Positions 1 to 6,513 are shown, numbered from the stretch's first letter. The stretch is 14,914 bases of DNA from DATLZB01 sp035574175 (GCA_035574175.1 DATLZB010000185.1:1-14914); one strand, 5' to 3'. The notes: generated from the letters alone by a model not told the origin. Made by a program: numbers and translations.

Positions 1-124
1 CCCCGCCGATCGCAAATGGGCGCGCAATGCCGCAGTAGCCGCCATCGTGCGTGCGACGCTCGAGGACATGGACTCCCAGTATCCGACACCCGATTGGGAT
101 CCGAAGGGTTTCAAGATCGACTGA
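1..124 (+). CDS. ppk2: PPK2-family polyphosphate kinase, C-terminal end only (5' end outside window)
   Basis: Only the last 40 codons are present, read in the frame starting at base 2 and ending in TGA at 122-124. The visible residues begin PADRKWARNAAVAAIV and continue to a tail ending PKGFKID. A Pro-Ala-Asp/Asn-x-Lys-Trp stretch, then an amphipathic helix (IVRATLEDMD) and a short YP.P tail, is how I know PPK2 polyphosphate:nucleotide phosphotransferases to end, where the helix closes the P-loop kinase fold. PPK2 enzymes move phosphate between polyphosphate and nucleoside mono- or diphosphates in the cytoplasm. The Walker motifs lie outside the window, so subclass and activity cannot be judged. 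The next gene starts 73 bases downstream on the same strand. Confidence 0.65.
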   Translation, partial: PADRKWARNAAVAAIVRATLEDMDSQYPTPDWDPKGFKID

Positions 125-197
125 GCCCGCCCCTCGTCGCCCGCCGTCTCACCCGCTATGCTCGGCACAGCAGGAGGAAACGGAAAGGTCACGCCAC

Positions 198-791
198 ATG
201 GTCTCGCCCGCTCAGCCCAATCTCATGTCGGTGGACTGGTCGAAGGTGCCGGCTCCGGTCGACGACGGTGCCGCGCGCCATCTGACCGGTGCCGCCGTGC
301 CCGACGTGGCGCTTGCCGCCACCGACGGATCGATCGTGTCGCTCGGCACACTCAAAGGCCGCACCGTGGTCTTCGCCTATCCGCGCACCGGCCGGCCGGG
401 GCAGCCGAGCCTCGCCCCCGACTGGGACCAGGTGCCGGGCGCGCGCGGTTGCACGCCCCAGAGCTGCGCCTTCCGCGATCTGCACGCCGAGCTCATCGCG
501 GCGGGGGCCGCGCGCGTGTTCGGGCTCTCGACCCAGGACACCGCCTATCAGCAGGAGGCAGCCACCCGTCTGCATCTGCCCTTCCCGCTGCTCTCCGACG
601 AGCGGCTCGAGCTGGTGCGCGCGCTCAAGCTGCCGACCATGCACGTCGCCGGCCACACGCTCATCGCGCGCCTTGCGCTCGTCATCGACGACGGGCGCAT
701 CGTCAAGGTCTTCTATCCAGTGTTCCCGCCGGATCGGAACGCTGCCGACGTGCTGGAGTGGCTGAAGGCCAACCCGAGGCGGACGGCGTGA
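198..791 (+). CDS. Peroxiredoxin (AhpC/TSA, BCP/PrxQ-like) with intact cysteine pair
   Basis: This 197-residue thioredoxin-fold protein should reduce hydrogen peroxide or organic hydroperoxides in the cytoplasm, as no signal peptide is visible. Residues 83-94 read RGCTPQSCAFRD, the GCTxxxCxFRD pattern of BCP/PrxQ peroxiredoxins. C85 is the expected peroxidatic cysteine and C90, five residues on, the expected resolving cysteine. The strand before the active site (TVVFAYPRTGRPG, about 56-68) is followed by a short insert that separates it from the cysteine loop. The Arg in the later VFYPVFPPD region and a C-terminal helix complete the fold. I chose ATG 198 because the open frame upstream to 51 contains no family sequence. 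Purine-rich stretches lie at 171-176 and 182-188. The stop overlaps the next gene, which encodes a clear paralogue, so the two are probably co-translated. Confidence 0.88.
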   Translation: MVSPAQPNLMSVDWSKVPAPVDDGAARHLTGAAVPDVALAATDGSIVSLGTLKGRTVVFAYPRTGRPGQPSLAPDWDQVPGARGCTPQSCAFRDLHAELIAAGAARVFGLSTQDTAYQQEAATRLHLPFPLLSDERLELVRALKLPTMHVAGHTLIARLALVIDDGRIVKVFYPVFPPDRNAADVLEWLKANPRRTA

Positions 792-1375
792 CTGTCTGGC
801 CGTGGCCGGCGCCAGCCGACGACGGGGCTGCACGCCATCTGGTGCGCGGGCGGGCCGTGCCTGACTTCGCGCTGCCCGCGACCACCGGCGAGTATGTCTC
901 CCTCGCCGCGCGCAAGGGCCGCACCGTCCTCTTCTTCTATCCGTGGACGGGCCGGCCGGGCCTGCCCGATCCGCCGGGCTGGGACTCGATCGCTGGCGCG
1001 CACGGCTCGACCGCAGAGGCGGAAGGCTTCCGCGACCTACAGTCGGCGTTTGCAGCGCTCGACACCACCGTGGTCGGCGTGAGTACACAGAGCGCGGACT
1101 ACCAGCGTGAACTGGCTGAGCGCGTGAAGCTCAACTATGCTCTCGCCAGCGACTTGGACTTCCGCCTTAGCGATGCGCTGAAGCTCCCGACCTTCGAGAC
1201 GGGCGGCATGCGCTTTCTGAAGCGCCTGACAGTCGTGCTCCTCGATGGCCGCATCGAGCAGGTGTTCTATCCCGTGCATCCGCCCGATACGCACGCCCGC
1301 GAAGTGCTGGCCTGGCTTGCGGCCAGGGCCGGCTGCGGCGCCGAGGAGCGCCCGCGCGGACGCTGCGGACGCTGA
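788..1375 (+). CDS. Peroxiredoxin-like paralogue lacking both catalytic cysteines
   Basis: The gene starts with GTG at 788 and overlaps the previous stop by four bases (GTGA). Its 195 residues align along their whole length with the preceding peroxiredoxin: DDGAARHL, the VSL..KGRTV strand, YPxTGRPG, FRDL, STQxxxYQ, LKLPT and VFYPVxPPD are shared. At the active site the neighbour's RGCTPQSCAFRD becomes HGSTAEAEGFRD at residues 72-83. The peroxidatic cysteine is therefore Ser (S74, codon TCG at 1007-1009) and the resolving position is Glu (E79). The only cysteines, C183 and C193, are in a repetitive C-terminal tail. It therefore probably has no classical peroxidase activity. It may be a regulatory or structural partner of the active copy (inference), or a duplicate under relaxed selection, although the frame and the rest of the fold are intact. 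A convergent gene ends 33 bases downstream. Confidence 0.8.
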   Translation: MTVWPWPAPADDGAARHLVRGRAVPDFALPATTGEYVSLAARKGRTVLFFYPWTGRPGLPDPPGWDSIAGAHGSTAEAEGFRDLQSAFAALDTTVVGVSTQSADYQRELAERVKLNYALASDLDFRLSDALKLPTFETGGMRFLKRLTVVLLDGRIEQVFYPVHPPDTHAREVLAWLAARAGCGAEERPRGRCGR

Positions 1376-1382
1376 GGACGCT
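1356..1382 (+). repeat. Three tandem 9-base units across the stop codon of the Cys-less peroxiredoxin gene
   Basis: Units GCGGACGCT (1356-1364), GCGGACGCT (1365-1373) and GAGGACGCT (1374-1382) lie head to tail. The one-base change in the third unit (C to A at 1375) turns a TGC codon into the TGA stop of the upstream gene. The present C-terminus therefore appears to come from slippage expansion followed by a point mutation. The repeats are seen directly; the history is inferred. Confidence 0.75.
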
Positions 1383-1384
1383 CC

Positions 1385-1398
1385 TTACATGTTACATG
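1385..1398. repeat. Tandem heptamer TTACATG x2 between convergent genes
   Basis: TTACATG occurs twice without a spacer in the 33-base gap between the convergent peroxiredoxin-paralogue and uracil-DNA glycosylase genes. It forms no convincing hairpin and has no T-run, so I do not call it a terminator. No function is assigned. Confidence 0.5.
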
Positions 1399-1408
1399 CC
1401 AAACGCAG

Positions 1409-2092
1409 CTATGACCGGTCGAGCTCGTCGCGGATGGCGGCAACCACGGCGTAGAACATCGCCTCCGACAGCTTGCCGGTGTTGGTGTTGTATCGCGAGC
1501 AGTGAAAGCTGTCATAGAGCGTGAGGCTCGCCTTGATCGCGTGCCGAGCGCCGTGGGCGAAGGGGTAGGCGCGAGCGCGCAGGCCGAGCGCGGCGAGCGT
1601 GCTGTCGTGAGCGATGCGCCCGAGCGCGAGAATGGCGCGCAGCTCGCGAAGCGCTGCGATGCGGGCTGCGAGGAAGGTGCGGCAGGTTGCGATTTCGGCC
1701 GGCACCGGCTTGTTCTGCGGGGGCACGCAGCGCACCGCATTGGTGATCATGCAGCTGTTGAGCGTGAGCCCATCGTCGGCCCTGGCCCGGTAGCGACCTG
1801 TCGCGAAGCCGAACCGCAGCAGCGCGCCGTAGAGCAGATCGCCGGCATAGTCGCCGGTGAACGGGCGCCCGGTTCGGTTGGCGCCTTTCAGGCCGGGTGC
1901 CAGGCCAACGATCAGGAGCCGCGCGTTCGCGGGCCCGAACGAGGGCACGGGTGCATTGAACCAGCCGGGCTCGGCGGCGGCATTGGCGCGGCGGAAGGCG
2001 GCAAGGCGAGGGCAGAGTTGGCAATCGGGGGACGGCTCGGGTCTACCCACCTCGGCCGGCCAGGCCGCGGGTCTGGCTCCGGCGGCGCTCAT
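1409..2092 (-). CDS. Family-5 (UDGb-type) uracil-DNA glycosylase, [4Fe-4S]
   Basis: This 227-residue base-excision repair enzyme removes uracil, and in family 5 also some other deaminated bases, from DNA. Motif A is at 63-81 (GLAPGLKGANRTGRPFTGD). It has the Ala-Pro and Asn-Arg-Thr-Gly pattern of UDGb, without the catalytic Asp of family 1. Four cysteines sit where the iron-sulfur ligands are expected: C24 and C27 (CQLC), C122 (AVRCVPP) and C137 (ATCR). Motif B is at 197-208 (HCSRYNTNTGKL), with His197 in the conserved place and Cys where many family members have Pro. A G-rich stretch (GGGGGAG) precedes the ATG. The gene follows the NYN gene by 45 bases on the same strand, probably in one transcript, and converges with the peroxiredoxin pair. 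Confidence 0.92.
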   Translation of the reverse strand: MSAAGARPAAWPAEVGRPEPSPDCQLCPRLAAFRRANAAAEPGWFNAPVPSFGPANARLLIVGLAPGLKGANRTGRPFTGDYAGDLLYGALLRFGFATGRYRARADDGLTLNSCMITNAVRCVPPQNKPVPAEIATCRTFLAARIAALRELRAILALGRIAHDSTLAALGLRARAYPFAHGARHAIKASLTLYDSFHCSRYNTNTGKLSEAMFYAVVAAIRDELDRS

Positions 2093-2113
2093 GTCGCTCC
2101 CCCGCTGCTATGC

Positions 2114-2128
2114 GGGCCGCCGCGGCCC
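2114..2128 (-). other. GC hairpin between the NYN and glycosylase genes
   Basis: GGGCCG at 2114-2119 can pair with CGGCCC at 2123-2128 across a three-base loop, in the 45-base gap between the two minus-strand genes. No T-run follows in the direction of transcription. It is more likely an mRNA hairpin near the glycosylase ribosome-binding site than a full terminator, and it could be chance in such GC-rich DNA. Confidence 0.25.
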
Positions 2129-2137
2129 TACACAGCC

Positions 2138-2785
2138 TTACACCTTAACGTCGTCCTGGTCGTGGTCTTCTTCAAAGGGAACCGGCTCTACCGGCGTGCG
2201 CTGCAAGCTCTCCCCGCGCCGCGCATAGGCCCGTTCCGGACGGGCTGGCCGGGTCGCCGGGTCGCGGCAAATCAGCTGCTCGAGGTCGGCAAGGTCGATG
2301 AACTGGTCCGACTGCCGGCGCAGCTCGTCGGCGACCATCGGCGGCTGGGTCTGCAAGGTCGAAACGACACTGACGCGCTTGCCCTTTTGTTGCAAAGCGG
2401 CAACCAAACTCTTGAAATCCCCATCTCCTGAAAAGAGCACTACGTGGTCGAGGCAATCCGCCAACCGCATGGCGTCGACGGTGAGCTCGATGTCCATGTT
2501 GCCCTTGATCTTCCGCCGCCCGAGGGAGTCGGTGAACTCCTTGGTCGGCTTCGTCACCATGGTGTATCCGTTGTAATCAAGCCAGTCGATCAACGGTCGG
2601 ATCGACGAATATTCCTGGTCCTCGACGAGCGCCGTATAGTACAGAGCTCGCACGAGATGTCCCTTTTGCCGAAAGAGGGCCAGCAGACGCTTGTAGTCGA
2701 TGTCGAACTGCAGCGCCTTGGCCGTTGAGTAGAGGTTTGCACCGTCGATGAACAGCGCAATGCGCTCATCCGGATAGAAATGCAT
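2138..2785 (-). CDS. NYN-domain (LabA/DUF88-like) putative ribonuclease
   Basis: The 215-residue protein has a PIN-like NYN domain over about residues 7-165. The acidic residues expected to bind the catalytic metal are present: D14 in FIDGANL, D98 in KGNMDIELTVDAM, and D121 and D123 in FSGDGDF. In LabA/DUF88 proteins these build a PIN-type nuclease centre, so RNA cleavage is the likely activity; the substrate is unknown. The last 45 or so residues are rich in Arg, Pro and acidic residues (ending EEDHDQDDVKV) and look disordered. The ATG has a good Shine-Dalgarno sequence just upstream (GAGGTGAAAG). The gene is divergent from folK and is probably co-transcribed with the uracil-DNA glycosylase gene downstream of it. 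As I recall, NYN genes next to folK/rpoZ/rsh are common in Hyphomicrobiales. Confidence 0.9.
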   Translation of the reverse strand: MHFYPDERIALFIDGANLYSTAKALQFDIDYKRLLALFRQKGHLVRALYYTALVEDQEYSSIRPLIDWLDYNGYTMVTKPTKEFTDSLGRRKIKGNMDIELTVDAMRLADCLDHVVLFSGDGDFKSLVAALQQKGKRVSVVSTLQTQPPMVADELRRQSDQFIDLADLEQLICRDPATRPARPERAYARRGESLQRTPVEPVPFEEDHDQDDVKV

Positions 2786-2886
2786 CTTTCACCTCGGGGA
2801 CGCGCGTGGGCGCCACCCTTCTCGTTCAGGTTGCGATTGCAGGCTGTGCCTGTGAGGCCCAAACAGCCCGGCGGCACGTCCCAGGT

Positions 2887-2900
2887 TCACGATATCGTGA
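2887..2900. promoter_or_regulatory. Perfect 14-base palindrome, candidate operator
   Basis: TCACGATATCGTGA reads the same on both strands. It sits in the 223-base region between the divergent NYN and folK genes, about 100 bases upstream of each start and 13 bases upstream of a TTGACA hexamer facing folK. Position and symmetry fit a dimeric repressor or activator site that could control both directions. I cannot name the regulator. No T-run accompanies it, so a terminator is unlikely. Confidence 0.45.
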
Positions 2901-2913
2901 CCACTATCGCCTT

Positions 2914-2919
2914 TTGACA
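2914..2919 (+). promoter_or_regulatory. -35-like hexamer TTGACA facing folK
   Basis: A consensus sigma-70-type -35 hexamer lies in the AT-richest part of the divergent region. At 17-base spacing the matching hexamer (2937-2942, CAATCG) is a poor -10. A TATAGG at 2957-2962 is too far away. Alphaproteobacterial -10 boxes are often loose, so this is a weak candidate for the promoter of folK and the genes after it. Confidence 0.25.
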
Positions 2920-3008
2920 GATACAACGGTCTCAAACAATCGCGACAGGACGACACTATAGGAAAAAAATTCACAGGAAAGCCCACGTCGCCTCGTTTCG
3001 TCCTTTCC

Positions 3009-3566
3009 TTGGGGGCGAACACGCCGGGGCCCTGGGGCCCGCCGGAAGTCACGCTGCGTCGCGCTATCGTCGCCGGGCTACCGGGAGCGGGCTTTGAAGT
3101 TATTGAAATGTCATCATTTTATGAGACGGCGCCAATCGGTGCGGCGGCGGCGCCCCGAGGTCCTCGTTATGTGAATACCGTCGTCGTCGCTCGGGCCCGT
3201 TATGCACCAGCGCGCGCTCTGTCCCTCCTCAAACGCATGGAGCGGGCGGCAGGCCGGCGGTCGCGCGGCCCTGGCGCCCCGCGCCCCTTGGACATCGATA
3301 TCGTCGACTTCGGCGGCCGGATCACAGGATGGCCGCCTTCAGCTCGCCGCCCGAAGCTTGTGCTGCCTCATCCGGAGATGCATCGCCGAGCGTTCGTGCT
3401 GGTGCCGCTCGCCGAGGTCTGGCCCCACTGGCATCACCCCTGCTTCGGGGTCTCTGCCCTGACCTTGCTGCGCCGGCTCGCCCGCCGGCCCGGCGATGCC
3501 ACTCGCCTGCTTGCTTCACACAAGGTTTCATGCCAAGAGAACACAAAGGGACCAAAGGCCGGGTAG
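3009..3566 (+). CDS. folK: 2-amino-4-hydroxy-6-hydroxymethyldihydropteridine diphosphokinase (start uncertain)
   Basis: FolK transfers pyrophosphate from ATP to 6-hydroxymethyl-7,8-dihydropterin in folate synthesis. Counted from TTG 3009 there are 185 codons. Family landmarks in order are LGANTPGPWGPP at the N-terminus, SSFYETAPIG, PRYVNTVV, the signature APRPLDIDIVDFG, and LVLPHPEMHRRAFVLVPLAEVWPHW. The start is a problem. The first beta-strand of FolK (FVLSLGAN) begins before 3009, but the frame has no ATG, GTG or TTG between the in-frame stop at 2898-2900 and the TTG. An AGGAAA at 2975-2980 could be a ribosome-binding site for a start near 2985, where the codon is ACG. The last 15 or so residues (VSCQENTKGPKAG) extend past the usual domain. 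rpoZ starts 72 bases downstream. Confidence 0.85.
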   Translation: MGANTPGPWGPPEVTLRRAIVAGLPGAGFEVIEMSSFYETAPIGAAAAPRGPRYVNTVVVARARYAPARALSLLKRMERAAGRRSRGPGAPRPLDIDIVDFGGRITGWPPSARRPKLVLPHPEMHRRAFVLVPLAEVWPHWHHPCFGVSALTLLRRLARRPGDATRLLASHKVSCQENTKGPKAG

Positions 3567-3638
3567 AGGCGTTGGCTTCGGCCCGAGGCTAGGTGTGCCC
3601 AAAATCACGCCAAACCGCAGCTTGAGGAACAGGGGACC

Positions 3639-4064
3639 ATGGCCCGAGTTACTGTCGAGGACTGCATCGATAAGGTTCCGAACCGTTTCGAGCTCGTGCT
3701 CCTCGCAGCGCACCGGGCGCGTTCGATTGCGACTGGCAGCGCCATTACGGTGGAGCCCGAGAACGACAAGAATCCGGTGATCGCGCTGCGCGAGATTGCC
3801 GATCGGACCATTCCGCCGGACGACCTGCGCGAGGGGCTTATCCACTCGATCCAGAAGAACGTCGAGGTCGACGAGCCGGAGGCGGTGGCGGCACCGGTGC
3901 TCACCACCGAGCGGCGGGCGCCGCTGCTCGGCCGCGACGATCAGGCGACCGACACTGTCGTCGATGTGATGACCGAGGAACAGCTGCTGCGCAACCTCGA
4001 GAGCCTCACGCCGACGGAGCCTTCCGCGACCATCGCGACCGGCAGCGGACGCAACGGCCGCTAG
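3639..4064 (+). CDS. rpoZ: DNA-directed RNA polymerase subunit omega
   Basis: Omega helps assemble and stabilise the beta' subunit of RNA polymerase. The N-terminus MARVTVEDCIDKVPNRFELV matches the omega family closely, followed by the helix LLAAHRARSIATGS, and NPVIALREIA at about residue 45. The Met-Ala-Arg-Val start is the part of omega that contributes to ppGpp site 1 in proteobacterial RNA polymerase, so that site is probably present. At 141 residues it is longer than the roughly 90 of E. coli; the extra acidic and Ala/Thr-rich C-terminal tail is usual in alphaproteobacteria. AGGGGACC directly precedes the ATG. A weak hairpin (3575-3589) lies between folK and rpoZ but has no T-run. The ppGpp synthetase/hydrolase gene follows after 107 bases. 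Confidence 0.97.
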   Translation: MARVTVEDCIDKVPNRFELVLLAAHRARSIATGSAITVEPENDKNPVIALREIADRTIPPDDLREGLIHSIQKNVEVDEPEAVAAPVLTTERRAPLLGRDDQATDTVVDVMTEEQLLRNLESLTPTEPSATIATGSGRNGR

Positions 4065-4171
4065 ACGGCGACTTGGCCCGGCGCTCCGCCGACCACGCGC
4101 TTTGGCGCCGGTTCCCTTGCGTTTCGCCGGCATGAGGTTCCTGTCCGCCGAGATCAGGAGGTGGGCGGACC

Positions 4172-6412
4172 ATGATGCGCCAATACGAGCTGGTCGAGCG
4201 CGTTCTCGCCTACGATCCCAAGGCGGACGAGGCGCTGCTCAACCGCGCCTACGTCTACGCAATGAAGGCGCACAGCCATCAGAAGCGGGCCTCCGGCGAT
4301 CCCTACTTTTCCCATCCGCTCGAAGTGGCGGCCATTCTGACCGAGCTCAAGCTCGACGATGCCACCATCGCCGCCGCGCTGCTGCACGACGTCATCGAGG
4401 ACACCGACGTCACTCGCGCCGAGATCGATCAGCTGTTCGGGCCGGAGATCGGCGCCCTGGTCGAGGGTCTGACCAAGATCAAGAAGCTCGACTTCGTGTC
4501 CAAGAAGGCCGAGCAGGCCGAGCAGTTCCGCAAACTGCTGATCGCCATTTCGAGCGACATCCGTGTGCTGTTGGTCAAGCTCGCCGACCGCCTGCACAAC
4601 ATGCGAACGCTCGAGCACATGACGCCGGAAAGCCGCCGGCGCGCTTCCGAGGAGACGCTCGAAATCTACGCCCCGCTCGCCGGCCGCATGGGCATGCAGG
4701 CGATGCGGGAGGAGCTGGAGGACCACGCCTTCCGCTGGCTGCATCCGGATGCCTACGTGGCGCTGACGGAACGCCTCGCGGCGCTGAGGGCCAAGAACCG
4801 CGGCCTGGTCGAGGAGATCAATCACGCACTGGCGGCCAAGCTCGCCGAGGTCGGCATCGTGGCCGAAATCTCAGGGCGCGAGAAGAAGCCCTACTCGATC
4901 TGGCGCAAGATGCAGAACAAGCAGATTTCGCTCGAGCAGCTCTCCGACATCTACGGCTTCCGCATTGTCACCGACACAATCAGCGACTGCTACCGCGTGC
5001 TTGGCGTCGTTCACACCACCTGGAGCGCAGTGCCCGGCCGCTTCAAGGACTACCTGTCGACGCCCAAGCAAAACGGATACCGCTCGATCCACACCACCGT
5101 CGTCGGCCCTCGCCACCAACGCGTCGAGCTGCAGATCCGCACGCGGCAGATGCACGACGTTGCCGAGCGCGGCGTCGCCGCCCATGCGCTCTACAAGGAT
5201 GGGTTGGACGCTGCCGGTCGGCCGAACGGAGCGGGCTCCGGCGACAAGGAGATCGGTCCTTACCTATGGCTGCGCCGGCTGGTCGAGACGTTGCTCGACA
5301 GCAACAACCCCGAAGAGTTCCTGGAACACACCAAGCTCGAGCTGTTCCAGGATCAGGTGTTCTGCTTCACGCCCAAGGGCAGGCTGATCGCTCTGCCGCG
5401 AGGTGCGACCATCATCGACTTCGCCTACGCGGTGCACACCGACGTCGGCAATTCCGCGGTCGGTGGACTTATCAATGGCCGCCAGGTTCCGCTGACCACC
5501 GTCCTGCGCAACGGCGATGAGGTGCAGATTCTAACCTCGGAGAGCCGCACGCCGCCTGCCGCCTGGGAGCGCATCGCGGTCACCGGTCGGGCCCGCTCGG
5601 CCATCCGCCGCGCAACGCGCGAGGCGCTGCGCCGCCAGTACTGCGAGCTCGGGCGACGGCTGATCACCGCCCGCTTCGAGCGGGCCGGCGTCGAGTACGC
5701 CGACGAGAAGATCAAGCGCGCGTTGCCGCGACTGGCGCAGAAGTCGGTCGAGGATGTGCTGGCGGCCGTGGGGCGGGGTGAGCTGGTGATCGCCGATGTG
5801 CTCCGCGCCGTGGCGCCGGAGGCGGCCGACAAGGCCACGGCGAAGACCGCGCGGCCGAAGAACCGGCACGCCCACAGCCTCACTCAGGAGGGCTGGTTCA
5901 ATCTCACCAAGGTCATGGGCCTCAAGTTCCGCCTGACCGGCAGCTCCCAAGACGGCGCCAGCCGTACCGGCGGCATCCCGATTCGCGGCGTGAGGAACGA
6001 TATTCCCGTTACCTTCGAGGAGGGCGGCGCCGTGCCGGGCGAGCGCATCGTCGGTGTGCTGACGCCGGGAGAGGGCATCAAGATCTTCCAGATTCACTCA
6101 CCCCGACTTAAGAACTTCGAGCACGACAGCTGGATCGACGTCACCTGGGACATCGATCCCGACAACCCGGAGCGCTTCCCGGCCAAGATCAGCGTCACGG
6201 CGCTGAACGAGCCGGGCACGCTGGCCCAGATCGCGCAGGTCATCGGCGAGGCCGACGGCAACATCGACAACTTGCGCATGGTGCATCGCGCTTCCGACTT
6301 CACCGAGATGCTGATCGAGCTCGAGGTGTGGGATCTGGAGCATCTGACCCGGATCATCAGCGGGCTCAAGCAGAAGTCGGTGGTGAGCAGGGTCGAGCGC
6401 GTGTTCGAGTAG
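4172..6412 (+). CDS. rsh: Bifunctional (p)ppGpp synthetase/hydrolase Rsh (RelA/SpoT homologue)
   Basis: This 746-residue long RSH protein controls the stringent response. The hydrolase HD domain is complete: H48, H72-D73 within HDVIEDT, and D139 within LADRLHNMRT. The synthetase domain has GREKKPYSIWRKM (about 235-247), the RFKD loop at 289-292, and E318 in ELQIRT. RFKD is the RXKD form seen in bifunctional Rel/SpoT enzymes, whereas synthetase-only RelA has an acidic motif there. A TGS domain (about 390-455) begins FCFTPKGRLIALPRGATIID. An ACT domain occupies the last 80 residues (KISVTALNEPGTLAQIAQVI). The zinc-finger/RIS-like segment before it (EEGGAVPGERIVGVLTPGEG) lacks the paired cysteines of E. 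coli SpoT. The start ATG (4172, or the adjacent 4175) follows a strong AGGAGGTG at 4156-4163. Confidence 0.97.
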   Translation: MMRQYELVERVLAYDPKADEALLNRAYVYAMKAHSHQKRASGDPYFSHPLEVAAILTELKLDDATIAAALLHDVIEDTDVTRAEIDQLFGPEIGALVEGLTKIKKLDFVSKKAEQAEQFRKLLIAISSDIRVLLVKLADRLHNMRTLEHMTPESRRRASEETLEIYAPLAGRMGMQAMREELEDHAFRWLHPDAYVALTERLAALRAKNRGLVEEINHALAAKLAEVGIVAEISGREKKPYSIWRKMQNKQISLEQLSDIYGFRIVTDTISDCYRVLGVVHTTWSAVPGRFKDYLSTPKQNGYRSIHTTVVGPRHQRVELQIRTRQMHDVAERGVAAHALYKDGLDAAGRPNGAGSGDKEIGPYLWLRRLVETLLDSNNPEEFLEHTKLELFQDQVFCFTPKGRLIALPRGATIIDFAYAVHTDVGNSAVGGLINGRQVPLTTVLRNGDEVQILTSESRTPPAAWERIAVTGRARSAIRRATREALRRQYCELGRRLITARFERAGVEYADEKIKRALPRLAQKSVEDVLAAVGRGELVIADVLRAVAPEAADKATAKTARPKNRHAHSLTQEGWFNLTKVMGLKFRLTGSSQDGASRTGGIPIRGVRNDIPVTFEEGGAVPGERIVGVLTPGEGIKIFQIHSPRLKNFEHDSWIDVTWDIDPDNPERFPAKISVTALNEPGTLAQIAQVIGEADGNIDNLRMVHRASDFTEMLIELEVWDLEHLTRIISGLKQKSVVSRVERVFE

Positions 6413-6513
6413 CACGCGCCCCCCATCCCTCTCCAAATCGCGGAGACCATTTGATATGGTGCCGGCCCGGGCGGCCCGTCGGGCGGCTCGAGTATGGAAC
6501 TGCGGGTGCGTGA

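Noticed and set aside
1502..2431. 309-codon plus-strand frame across the glycosylase and NYN genes
   Set aside because: It is antisense to two genes with clear motifs and shows no recognisable domain itself.
3575..3589. Hairpin between folK and rpoZ considered as a terminator
   Set aside because: The stem is short, includes a G-U pair and lacks a T-run; it would also isolate rpoZ-rsh without other support.
4102..5520. 472-codon plus-strand frame overlapping rsh
   Set aside because: Arg/Ala/Gly-rich with no domain; the overlapping frame encodes full-length Rsh with all catalytic motifs.
6446..6460. Inverted repeat ACCAT-TTGAT-ATGGT in the rsh-pdxJ gap
   Set aside because: The arms are only five bases and there is no recognisable promoter context; not called as an operator.
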